Below are positions 17,881 to 24,145 of a DNA stretch of 29,816 bases, one piece after another. The position numbers were made by a program, and so were the translations under genes. The stretch comes from a virus. Where the stretch lies: positions 1 to 29,816 of the IMG/VR virus record IMGVR_UViG_3300022602_000303; one strand, given 5' to 3'. The notes below the pieces were generated by a model. That model searched no databases and was not told the DNA's origin. It saw nothing but the letters and a program-made list of their open reading frames with translations. Positions within the stretch are counted from its first letter, which is position 1, and every line of letters begins with the position of its first letter.

Positions 17881-18886
17881 TTTGTTTAAAAAAGTCGCTT
17901 GTTTTACTGACATCCATTTTGGATTGAAGTCTAATAGTAATGTGCATAATCAAGATTGCGAAGATTTTGTAGACTGGTATATTGCAAAAGCAAAGGAGGA
18001 AGGTTGTGATACAGGTATCTTTATGGGCGATTGGCATCATAACCGCAATAGCCTTAACATTACTACAATGGATTATAGCCTTAGGGCCTTGGAGAAGTTG
18101 GGGCAAGCGTTTGATAACTTCTATTTCTTTCCTGGTAATCATGATTTGTATTATAAAGACAAACGGGATATACACTCCGTGGAGTTTGGAAAGTATATAC
18201 CTGGTATCACTGTCGTACATGAGCCTACTACTATTGGAAATGTCACGCTCTGCCCTTGGCTGGTGGGAGAAGAATGGAAAGCCATAAGCAAGCAAGGTGG
18301 CAAATATATATTTGGTCACTTTGAATTGCCTAGCTTCTTTATGAATGCAATGGTGCAAATGCCAGATCATGGAGAGATTCAACTTAGCAGTTTTAAAAAA
18401 TATGAACTAGGCTTTAGCGGACATTTTCATAAACGTCAGCAACAAAAGAATATGGTTTATATTGGTAACGCATTTCCGCACAACTATGCAGATGCATGGG
18501 ACGATGAACGTGGTATGATGATTTTAGAATGGGACGGTGAGCCAGTGTATCATAGCTGGCCTAATCAGCCTACATTCCGTACAGTTAAACTAAGTCAGCT
18601 TATCGATGAAGCAGACACTATTATCAAACCCAAACAGCATTTACGTGTTACATTGGATATTGATATTACTTTTGAAGAAGCAAGTTTTATTAAAGAAAAG
18701 TTTATTGCAGATTACGATATCCGCGAACTTACTTTAATTGCTGAAAAGAAAGATATTGAAATGAATACTAACATTGATATACAAAACTTTGAAAGCGTAG
18801 ATCAAATTGTTAGCAGTCAAATTATCAGCATCGATAGCGACACATATGACAAGAACACACTTCTTGCGATTTATAATACTCTATGA
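17873..18886 (+). CDS. 47: Recombination nuclease subunit gp47 (Mre11/SbcD type)
   Basis: Calcineurin-like phosphoesterase subunit that pairs with gp46 to resect DNA ends for phage recombination and host DNA breakdown. The metal-binding motifs appear in order: DIHFG, GDWHHNR, FPGNHDLYY, FGHFELP and SGHFHKRQ. Motif II reads GDWHH where many Mre11 proteins have GDLxD, which is usual for T4-type versions. An ATG at 17858 gives five more residues, but GTG 17873 is a better start. It has GAGGA at 17860-17864 eight bases upstream and puts residue 1 just before the conserved FKKVACFTDIHFG. The start overlaps the gp55 stop by eight bases, and the gp46 ATG overlaps this stop as ATGA. Both suggest translational coupling. 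Confidence 0.92.
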   Translation: MSNLFKKVACFTDIHFGLKSNSNVHNQDCEDFVDWYIAKAKEEGCDTGIFMGDWHHNRNSLNITTMDYSLRALEKLGQAFDNFYFFPGNHDLYYKDKRDIHSVEFGKYIPGITVVHEPTTIGNVTLCPWLVGEEWKAISKQGGKYIFGHFELPSFFMNAMVQMPDHGEIQLSSFKKYELGFSGHFHKRQQQKNMVYIGNAFPHNYADAWDDERGMMILEWDGEPVYHSWPNQPTFRTVKLSQLIDEADTIIKPKQHLRVTLDIDITFEEASFIKEKFIADYDIRELTLIAEKKDIEMNTNIDIQNFESVDQIVSSQIISIDSDTYDKNTLLAIYNTL

Positions 18887-20661
18887 TAAAAATAAAAGAA
18901 CTTACAGTTAAAAACTTCATGAGCGTGGGCAATCAAACCCAGGCAGTAAATTTTAACAAAGAAAACTTAACACTTGTATTAGGTGAAAACTTAGACCAAG
19001 GCGGGGACGACAGCGGAAGTCGAAACGGTACAGGTAAGACTACGATTGTCAATGCATTAACCTTTGCATTGTTTGGTACTGCGCTTACTAACATTAAGAA
19101 AGATAATCTTATCAACAAGATTAACAACAAGAATATGTTAGTTACACTAGCGTTTGAAAAAGATGGCATCGACTATCGTATCGAACGTGGACGAAAGCCA
19201 ACCGTACTACAGTTCTTTGTCAACGACCAAGCTCAGGAAACTGAGGAAACTGATGATGCTCAAGGAGATATGCGTGAGACGCAAAAGGACTTAGATGAAA
19301 TTATCGGTATGAGTCACGATATGTTCAAACACATTGTAGCGTTGAACACATACACTGAGCCGTTTTTAAGTATGCGGGCTAATGATCAACGTGTTATCAT
19401 CGAACAGTTGTTGGGCATTACTTTGTTAAGTGAGAAAGCAGAAACACTTAAAGAACAAATCCGTATATCCAAAGAACAAATTACACAAGAAACTGCTAAC
19501 ATTGAAGCAATAAAGAAAAGTAACGAAAATATTCAAAAGAGTATTGACGGTATTTTAACTAGACAAAGTGCATGGCGCAATCAACATGCTCAAGACTTGG
19601 AAAAACTAGGCAAGAGTATTGTAGAACTTGAAAGTGTAGATATTGAAGCAGAGCTTGCCAAGCATGCCGAGCTCAAAGAGTATGATGAGAAATCAGAGAA
19701 GCTGAAAAGCCTAAATAAAGAGCGGGCAACGCTCGAATCGGCGCTAGCGCAAGCGGAGCGAAGCGTAAAAAAGTACGCTAGCGAGCTTGCTAAGTTGCAG
19801 GATAAAAAGTGTCACGCTTGTGAACAAGAACTACATGATCACAAACATGAAGAAATGTCTGCTCAAGCTACCAAGCACGTTGAAGAAGCCGCTACTTACT
19901 ATGACATCGTCAATGCTGATATCATTAAAATCAATGGCGAACTAGAAAAGATAGGTGAAATCAATGGGCGTCCAAAGACTTACTACGATACATTGGAAGC
20001 GGCTTTAAAGCATCAGAACAATCTTAAAACTCTCGAGTCACAGTTAATGACCAAAGCAGTTGAGAACGATCCTTATCAAGAGCAAATCGACGAATTGACC
20101 AATACAGCCATGCAGGAAATCTCATGGGATCAGGTCAATCTGCTCACAACACTAAAGGATCATCAGGAGTTTCTGTTAAAATTGCTTACTAGCAAGGACA
20201 GTTTTATCCGTAAAAAGATTATCGATCAGAATTTAGCCTATTTAAACAACAGGTTAACGCACTATCTTGACAAGATGGGTCTACCACATACCGTGGCATT
20301 CCAGAATGATTTAACGGTTTTAATTACACAATTAGGGCAGGATCTAGACTTTGATAACTTGTCTAGAGGCGAAAGAAACCGACTTATTTTAGCATTAAGT
20401 TGGAGTTTCCGTGACGTTTGGGAAAGCCTATACCAACAGATTAATCTACTATTCATTGACGAATTAATAGATAATGGACTTGATGCGGCCGGTGTAGAAG
20501 GCGCATTGGGTGTACTTAAAAAGATGGCACGTGAACGCAAGAAGAACATATTCTTAATTTCGCACAAAGATGAACTAATCGGACGTGTGAACAACGTGCT
20601 TAGAGTGGTAAAAGAAAACGGTTTTACCAGCTATGCTAACGACTTGGAAGTAAATGAGTAA
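18883..20661 (+). CDS. 46: Recombination ATPase subunit gp46 (Rad50/SbcC type)
   Basis: A 592-residue SMC-like ATPase that forms the head of the gp46/gp47 end-resection complex. Walker A is GSRNGTGKTT at residues 45-54. Two long coiled-coil arms (about 180-300 and 330-440) flank a zinc hook CHAC at residues 310-313. The ABC signature NLSRGERNRL lies near 491-501, and Walker B LLFIDELIDNGLD near 520-532, followed by the SHKDEL switch region. All key residues are present, so it should be active. Length is close to T4 gp46 (560). A patch of higher-GC, palindrome-rich DNA lies in the first arm (19720-19783) without breaking the frame. The start overlaps the gp47 stop by four bases. Confidence 0.95.
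   Translation: MIKIKELTVKNFMSVGNQTQAVNFNKENLTLVLGENLDQGGDDSGSRNGTGKTTIVNALTFALFGTALTNIKKDNLINKINNKNMLVTLAFEKDGIDYRIERGRKPTVLQFFVNDQAQETEETDDAQGDMRETQKDLDEIIGMSHDMFKHIVALNTYTEPFLSMRANDQRVIIEQLLGITLLSEKAETLKEQIRISKEQITQETANIEAIKKSNENIQKSIDGILTRQSAWRNQHAQDLEKLGKSIVELESVDIEAELAKHAELKEYDEKSEKLKSLNKERATLESALAQAERSVKKYASELAKLQDKKCHACEQELHDHKHEEMSAQATKHVEEAATYYDIVNADIIKINGELEKIGEINGRPKTYYDTLEAALKHQNNLKTLESQLMTKAVENDPYQEQIDELTNTAMQEISWDQVNLLTTLKDHQEFLLKLLTSKDSFIRKKIIDQNLAYLNNRLTHYLDKMGLPHTVAFQNDLTVLITQLGQDLDFDNLSRGERNRLILALSWSFRDVWESLYQQINLLFIDELIDNGLDAAGVEGALGVLKKMARERKKNIFLISHKDELIGRVNNVLRVVKENGFTSYANDLEVNE
19720..19783. repeat. GC-rich palindrome cluster inside gp46
   Basis: GAGCG-GGCAA-CGCTC forms a hairpin at 19720-19734. 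The 8-base palindrome CGCTAGCG occurs twice, at 19742-19749 and 19776-19783, around AGCGGAGCGAAGCG. The patch is much richer in GC than the surrounding gene and encodes part of the coiled coil, so the reading frame is kept. Confidence 0.55.
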
Positions 20662-20923
20662 GCACGTTGAGCCAAGTCCGTATCAAAATGAAGAGAGCCA
20701 TGAACAACTCATGGCTGCTTTTCGCGAATATTTCAAGGCAAATCAAGATTGGCAAAGTAAAGGCACACGCAGGGCAGGGGAACAAATGCGCTATTGGCTC
20801 GCACAAATACGCATTATCGCCCGGGACCGCAGGGCACATGTACAGCAGTATCGTGTGCATTTAGACAAGGCAAAAGCAGAACGTAAGGCAAACCAAAAGG
20901 CAAGGGGTACTGGGGACAAATAA
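20654..20923 (+). CDS. Small basic protein of unknown function
   Basis: An 89-residue protein directly after gp46. Its ATG overlaps the gp46 end (eight bases shared), and GGA lies five bases upstream, so it is probably translated from the same mRNA. It is strongly basic and predicted mostly helical: residues 15-55 include HEQLMAAFREYF and QMRYWLAQIRIIARDRR, and the end is a Lys/Arg-rich tail (KAKAERKANQKARG). No catalytic motif is visible. A nucleic-acid or partner-binding role near the recombination genes would fit, but I do not recognise the family. Confidence 0.8.
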   Translation: MSKHVEPSPYQNEESHEQLMAAFREYFKANQDWQSKGTRRAGEQMRYWLAQIRIIARDRRAHVQQYRVHLDKAKAERKANQKARGTGDK

Positions 20924-20935
20924 ACTACATAGTTA

Positions 20936-21373
20936 ATGTCCTGGTATTACGAAAATCAAATCATTGAAGAATTGCCCGAAGATTGTGTTGGGTTTGTTTA
21001 TCTTATAACAAACACAGTCAACGGACGCAAATACATAGGCAAAAAACTAGCAAAATTTTCTAAAACCACATACAAAGTAGTTAAGTTAAAAAACGGCACT
21101 AAGAAAAAAAAGAAAATCCGTGGCAAAGTTGATAGCGATTGGCGGGACTATTATGGTTCTAGCGATGAGTTAATCAAGGATGTCACGCAGTTAGGTCAAG
21201 AAAACTTTCACCGAGAGATACTTTTTTATTGTAAATCTAAGGCTGAAACGTCATACATAGAGGCACGAGAACAATTTACACGCAGGGTATTGGAATCTGA
21301 CGATTATTATAACGGTCAGATATCTGTTCGTGTCCACGGCTCCCACATTAAAGGCAAGAAGTTAAACGGTTAA
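20936..21373 (+). CDS. GIY-YIG endonuclease, SegE-like
   Basis: A 145-residue protein with the GIY-YIG nuclease signature: FVYLITN (the GIY position, here VYL) at about residues 19-25 and GRKYIGKKL (YIG) at about 30-38. A conserved W-RDYYGSS segment follows, then a glutamate-containing helix (SYIEAREQFTRRVLE) in the family's catalytic position. These features match the SegE-type GIY-YIG proteins of T4-like phages, which are freestanding homing-type nucleases or their domesticated relatives. A lysine run (NGTKKKKKIRGK) between YIG and W probably contacts DNA. No good ribosome site precedes ATG 20936. The gene sits next to a long structured non-coding stretch, a common setting for mobile nucleases. 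Actual mobility is not shown. Confidence 0.82.
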   Translation: MSWYYENQIIEELPEDCVGFVYLITNTVNGRKYIGKKLAKFSKTTYKVVKLKNGTKKKKKIRGKVDSDWRDYYGSSDELIKDVTQLGQENFHREILFYCKSKAETSYIEAREQFTRRVLESDDYYNGQISVRVHGSHIKGKKLNG

Positions 21374-21379
21374 AAGCTC

Positions 21380-21514
21380 GCGCAGGCCAAGTTCATGCGC
21401 CCTAAACCTGGATCTCGGATCGCAGGGATGGAAAGTCTCCAGCCGTAGGAGTACTCAGCAACTATCCTTTACAGGACGTGGATCAGATATGCCTTCATAC
21501 AACTGGTTTTGCTG
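21380..21514. ncRNA. Candidate structured RNA
   Basis: This gene-free stretch folds, by eye, into consecutive helices. GCGCA (21380-84) pairs with TGCGC (21396-400). CCTGGATC (21407-14) pairs with GATC-G-CAGG (21418-26), with loop TCG and one bulged G. AGTCTCC (21434-40) pairs with GGAG-T-ACT (21448-55). CAGCAA (21456-61) pairs with TTGCTG (21509-14) and encloses TCCT-TTAC-AGGA (21465-76) and TATG-CCTT-CATA (21488-99). The back-to-back packing suggests a transcript with a defined fold, read on the plus strand behind the GIY-YIG gene. It has no tRNA T-loop pattern and no match I can name. Confidence 0.4.
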
Positions 21515-21533
21515 TTTAAAAGATTTTAAAAAA

Positions 21534-21814
21534 GGCTAAAAGAGGGGAAATTAGCCCCACGTATACACGCATGTTAGCGTATGTTTGTATACCGCCGTCA
21601 TATATAAGACTGCACGATTAGGTACCGGATGACCGCCTAAGCTGTAGAAATACTCTAGTGCAAACGCTAAGTGAACTGCTCAACTCAGATAATGTTCAAA
21701 ATACTTTGCCCGCAAGGGCGAAGTGTGACTACACAATCTAGATAATATTAATAACGCTTCGCGTTTAATTAAATTGTTAACTACTCCTTAATAGTTCGAG
21801 CGAAAGCGAAGAAC
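21534..21814. other. Hairpin-rich non-coding stretch
   Basis: No gene is visible. By-eye stems include GGCTAA/TTAGCC (21534-39 with 21551-56), which competes with GGGG/CCCC. GTATACA-c-GCAT pairs with ATGT-t-TGTATAC (21561-92). TTAGG..CGG pairs with CCG.CCTAA with an ATGA loop (21618-40). A perfect-looking 11-pair hairpin with a GCAA tetraloop lies at 21701-21726. AACGC-TTC-GCGTT spans 21753-65, and a GAAA-looped hairpin closed by GTTC/GAAC spans 21794-21814. The density of stable tetraloops is far above the coding DNA around it. Confidence 0.5.
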
Positions 21815-21837
21815 AGAAGAACGTTAGTTCTTCTTTT
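21815..21837 (+). terminator. Rho-independent terminator-like hairpin
   Basis: AGAAGAAC (21815-22), loop GTTA, GTTCTTCT (21827-34), then TTT. It is a perfect 8-pair stem but AT-rich and with a short U tract, so strength is uncertain. It would end plus-strand transcripts from the gp55 operon and structured region before the late gene at 21858. Confidence 0.5.
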
Positions 21838-21844
21838 AACACTA

Positions 21845-21852
21845 GATAAATA
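21845..21852 (+). promoter_or_regulatory. Late-type promoter box close to the start codon
   Basis: GATAAATA at 21845-21852, one base from the T4 late consensus, lies only five bases before the ATG at 21858. Transcription starting at the usual distance would give a leaderless or nearly leaderless mRNA. No Shine-Dalgarno sequence is present. Confidence 0.5.
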
Positions 21853-21857
21853 TCTTT

Positions 21858-23039
21858 ATGAAAGTTTATGAAATAATCTCAGAATCGCAAGTAGAAGAAG
21901 CAAGTCTAATGGCTTGGGGTTTAGGAAAACTTATGGGTGCAGGAGCAAAAGCTCTTAGTAAGCCTGAATTCCTAGATCGTGCCGGACAGCAAATTCTAGC
22001 AATTTCTAAACAGAAGGGAATTCCTTTCGCACAAGCCGCTGAAGAAGTATTCAAGAGTCCTGCTCAAGTGGCAAAAGATAATAAAGCAATTCAAAATCTA
22101 GTGGCCAAAACAGGAATGAGTCCTGAAAAAGCCGCTGAACGTCTAGGAGTTGATGCTCATCCATTTTATAGTGATATGAGTTTGAAAGCCAAAGCCATTA
22201 GTAAAGCAAAGACTTTAAGAGGTGGCGAAGTTTTAGCCAAAGGCGGAGAAGTAGCCGGCAAAGCAAAAGCAGTATTGGATCATGTGCCTACACTATTAAA
22301 CGCAATTGGTCTTGGTACGGTGTTTATTCCTCCATATTTGAAGTATAAAGAAAATATGGACAACGCTGAAGAGTATCTCAAGGCACGTGAATGGACACAA
22401 GAGCAATACAACCGCGTTGAGAATCAACAGATGAGTATTCTTATCGGTCAATGGGCCGCTGGATTACTTGTAAAAGGTATTGCAGGAAAACTTTTAAATA
22501 ATTCTGCAACTAGATTATTCCTTGGCAAGACTATTCCTGGACTAGCAGGAGGTGCCGCTGGCATTGCGGCCGTAACACAATGGCTACACAGTCCAGAAAA
22601 TGCAAAGTCATTAGCATCTGTAATGGCAAGTGATATTGTATCAGGTAATAATGAACTAGGGCTTGGTGTTGGTAGTATTGGCGCTGACGTTAAGAATATG
22701 TTGCCAGGTGGTAAGAGCCCAACAGCTCCTGATGCATCGACTAGCGGTGGGTCAGGCGGAGCACCAAGTGGTGCAACTGGCACAGGTAGTGCGTCAGATA
22801 TTGATGCAACTTCAAATAAACCTGCGGCAGGCACACAAACTACTACACCAGCAACTACACAATCGGCTAATGGAAAACAGATGTGGACTAATGATCCTAA
22901 CGCTGTAACAAATTATGATATATCTGGTTGGGTTGATTATCCAAATAGAGATGGATACATCATGGATCCTAAAAATCCTTCTAGAATATTACCAAAGCCA
23001 ACAGGTTGGACTCCTGGATATACTCCAGCAAATGATTAA
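21858..23039 (+). CDS. Probable internal head protein with capsid-targeting N-terminus
   Basis: A 393-residue protein I do not recognise by family. Its N-terminus MKVYEIISESQVEEA resembles the capsid-targeting sequence of T4 internal head proteins (MKTYQEFI-type). It contains ISE followed by S, fitting the prohead protease gp21 cleavage rule (Ile or Leu, any residue, Glu). Residues 15-140 are helical with repeats of Ala/Lys. A hydrophobic stretch (about 195-250: MSILIGQWAAGLLVKGIAG, LAGGAAGIAAV) could bury in a membrane or core. A Gly/Ser/Thr-rich linker (about 285-340) precedes a Trp/Pro-rich tail (SGWVDYPNRDGYIMDP). Packaging in the head and possible injection with DNA are inferred. Its stop overlaps that of the convergent gp26-associated frame at TTAA. 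Confidence 0.75.
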   Translation: MKVYEIISESQVEEASLMAWGLGKLMGAGAKALSKPEFLDRAGQQILAISKQKGIPFAQAAEEVFKSPAQVAKDNKAIQNLVAKTGMSPEKAAERLGVDAHPFYSDMSLKAKAISKAKTLRGGEVLAKGGEVAGKAKAVLDHVPTLLNAIGLGTVFIPPYLKYKENMDNAEEYLKAREWTQEQYNRVENQQMSILIGQWAAGLLVKGIAGKLLNNSATRLFLGKTIPGLAGGAAGIAAVTQWLHSPENAKSLASVMASDIVSGNNELGLGVGSIGADVKNMLPGGKSPTAPDASTSGGSGGAPSGATGTGSASDIDATSNKPAAGTQTTTPATTQSANGKQMWTNDPNAVTNYDISGWVDYPNRDGYIMDPKNPSRILPKPTGWTPGYTPAND

Positions 23040-23275
23040 AGCAAAGGCATCTGAGAAATTTTAGTAGCTTCTATGTTATCGTTGATAACTGAATAGATTG
23101 CTTCTCGGTCTTCATGACTATAGATGTACATTAGATCATTTACAGTAACGCCGCCTCGCATATACCAACTGATTCTAAATAAATCTTCTTTGAATCTTTT
23201 TACTTCTTGTTCCAGCCTAACTAATTTGTCTTGAATTTCAGGGACGGTTAAATTAATTAGGCTTTGCCGAAAAAA
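23036..23275 (-). CDS. Frameshift extension of gp26 (tail-assembly-chaperone-like)
   Basis: This frame overlaps the end of gp26. It is open from a TAA at 23278-23276 to its own stop at 23038-23036 and has no ATG, GTG or TTG before the conserved-looking part begins. It reads PEIQDKLVRLEQEVKRFKED, then LFRISWYMRGGVTVNDLMYI and YSHEDREAIYSVINDN. That is a compact helical protein whose WYMRGGVT motif I recall from small proteins beside gp26 in T4-like phages of aquatic bacteria. A -1 slip at T TTT TTC (23275-23269) would add 77 residues after Phe272 of gp26, giving a 349-residue fusion. The alternative is initiation at the rare ATT codon, for which there is no ribosome site. Coding character is convincing; the mode of expression is inferred. 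Confidence 0.75.
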   Translation of the reverse strand, partial: FFRQSLINLTVPEIQDKLVRLEQEVKRFKEDLFRISWYMRGGVTVNDLMYIYSHEDREAIYSVINDNIEATKISQMPLL

Positions 23276-24084
23276 TTACTTTGGTCTAATTCTAAAGTTA
23301 AGCTAGTTTCGGTTCCGCATGTATCACATTTTACTGGAAACTCTGGAGTCTTCCAACTATCTCTAGTCTTTTCAATATGATCTTTAATTGCATCATAAAC
23401 ACTCTTGTCGCAATTACTTAACCACTCGCTGATATACTCTGGTTCTGTTACAACAGTTGTATCAACTTGTACACTTTCAACACTAGCTTTATAAAGTTCG
23501 CTTTGTACTAAAGATAAATCTTTAAACAATTCATTAATTATTTTTTGTTGCTCGGCTTGATCATCAATTGTTTCAGTTTGCTTTAATTTTTGTTGCAATT
23601 TAAAATTCTTAAGATTAAACTCTGTACTTTCTTTGTAAGTTAGTGGTTTAGTCTTGATAACCATCTTGTCTAAATTGATTGTGTTGTCATACTTAAAGTT
23701 ACTGTAATGCTCAATGATTCTACTTAGATCTAAATCGTAATCGTTTTCAGTTCCGCATTCAGGACATTTATGTGTAACTGCCATTTCATTGCCAAATGTG
23801 GCAATTCGTATAGCGGCAAATATTGCACTAGTATCTAATACACTTACTTCCCATGCATCTTTAATTGCAGGACAGCAACTTTCAATGACTTTAACAGAGC
23901 TTTCTCCGGTCAACATAGCGTCTGGAGTTTTTAGAATAATCTCATCCATTCCAGTCATACCGTAGATAGGCATATTTGTAGCATCGCCTTGGAAGGATCC
24001 TAATTTTTGAAAAAGTCCTTGGCTAGGCAATCTAATGTAAATCTTAGGCTGTCTAAAGTATTGTTGTAAGGGATTTTGTGGCAT
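23257..24084 (-). CDS. 26: Baseplate hub/tail assembly protein gp26
   Basis: A 275-residue protein of the T4 gp26-type baseplate assembly family. The start NPLQQYFRQPKIYIRLPSQG and the run MPIYGMTGMDEIILKTPDAM are the family hallmarks. Two CxxC pairs (CPEC at residues 107-110; CDTC at 253-256) probably bind one zinc as a ribbon. Between them is a charged, helical stretch (about 150-200). In T4, gp26 helps build the hub around the tape measure. Here the gene is divergent from the tape measure, and its end carries a slippery heptamer leading into a second frame, as in tail-assembly chaperones of other phages. ATG 24084 has GGAG six bases upstream and a TATAAATA box at 24121-24114. Confidence 0.88.
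   Translation of the reverse strand: MPQNPLQQYFRQPKIYIRLPSQGLFQKLGSFQGDATNMPIYGMTGMDEIILKTPDAMLTGESSVKVIESCCPAIKDAWEVSVLDTSAIFAAIRIATFGNEMAVTHKCPECGTENDYDLDLSRIIEHYSNFKYDNTINLDKMVIKTKPLTYKESTEFNLKNFKLQQKLKQTETIDDQAEQQKIINELFKDLSLVQSELYKASVESVQVDTTVVTEPEYISEWLSNCDKSVYDAIKDHIEKTRDSWKTPEFPVKCDTCGTETSLTLELDQSNFFGKA
23269..23275 (-). promoter_or_regulatory. Putative -1 ribosomal frameshift site
   Basis: Minus-strand heptamer T TTT TTC in the gp26 zero frame (codons AAT TTT TTC GGC), four codons before the gp26 stop. It matches the X XXY YYZ slippery rule and shifts reading exactly into the downstream start-less frame. GGC-AAA-GCC just after it can form only a very small hairpin; a larger stimulatory structure was not evident. 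Confidence 0.7.
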
Positions 24085-24095
24085 GTTTATCTCCA

Positions 24096-24103
24096 GATAA
24101 ATA
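24096..24103 (+). promoter_or_regulatory. Late promoter box for tape-measure operon
   Basis: GATAAATA about 43 bases before the tape-measure ATG. It lies inside the leader of the divergent gp26 transcript, interleaved with that gene's own late box. Confidence 0.5.
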
Positions 24104-24113
24104 TTCTATGTAG

Positions 24114-24121
24114 TATTTATA
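24114..24121 (-). promoter_or_regulatory. Late promoter box for gp26
   Basis: Perfect TATAAATA on the minus strand, 29 bases before the gp26 ATG, with GGAG in the leader. It is the only exact match to the T4 late consensus noted in front of a gene in this window. Confidence 0.75.
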
Positions 24122-24145
24122 TACGCATATTTTCAGGAAAAAATA

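Noticed and set aside
21391-21455. Resemblance to a glutamine (glnA/downstream-peptide) riboswitch: GTTCATGCGCCC and GGGATGGAAAG
   Set aside because: Only short pieces agree; the closing stem and the GGAAGTAGG-type core are not reproduced, and no nitrogen-metabolism gene follows.
21374-21857. tRNA genes or a group I intron in the structured gap
   Set aside because: No T-loop TTCRA pattern with a matching acceptor stem was found. No convincing P7/P3 core and no interrupted gene flank the region.
23036-23260. Independent translation of the gp26-associated frame from an ATT codon
   Set aside because: ATT starts are very rare and no Shine-Dalgarno sequence is nearby, whereas a perfect slippery heptamer sits at the only position that connects the frames.
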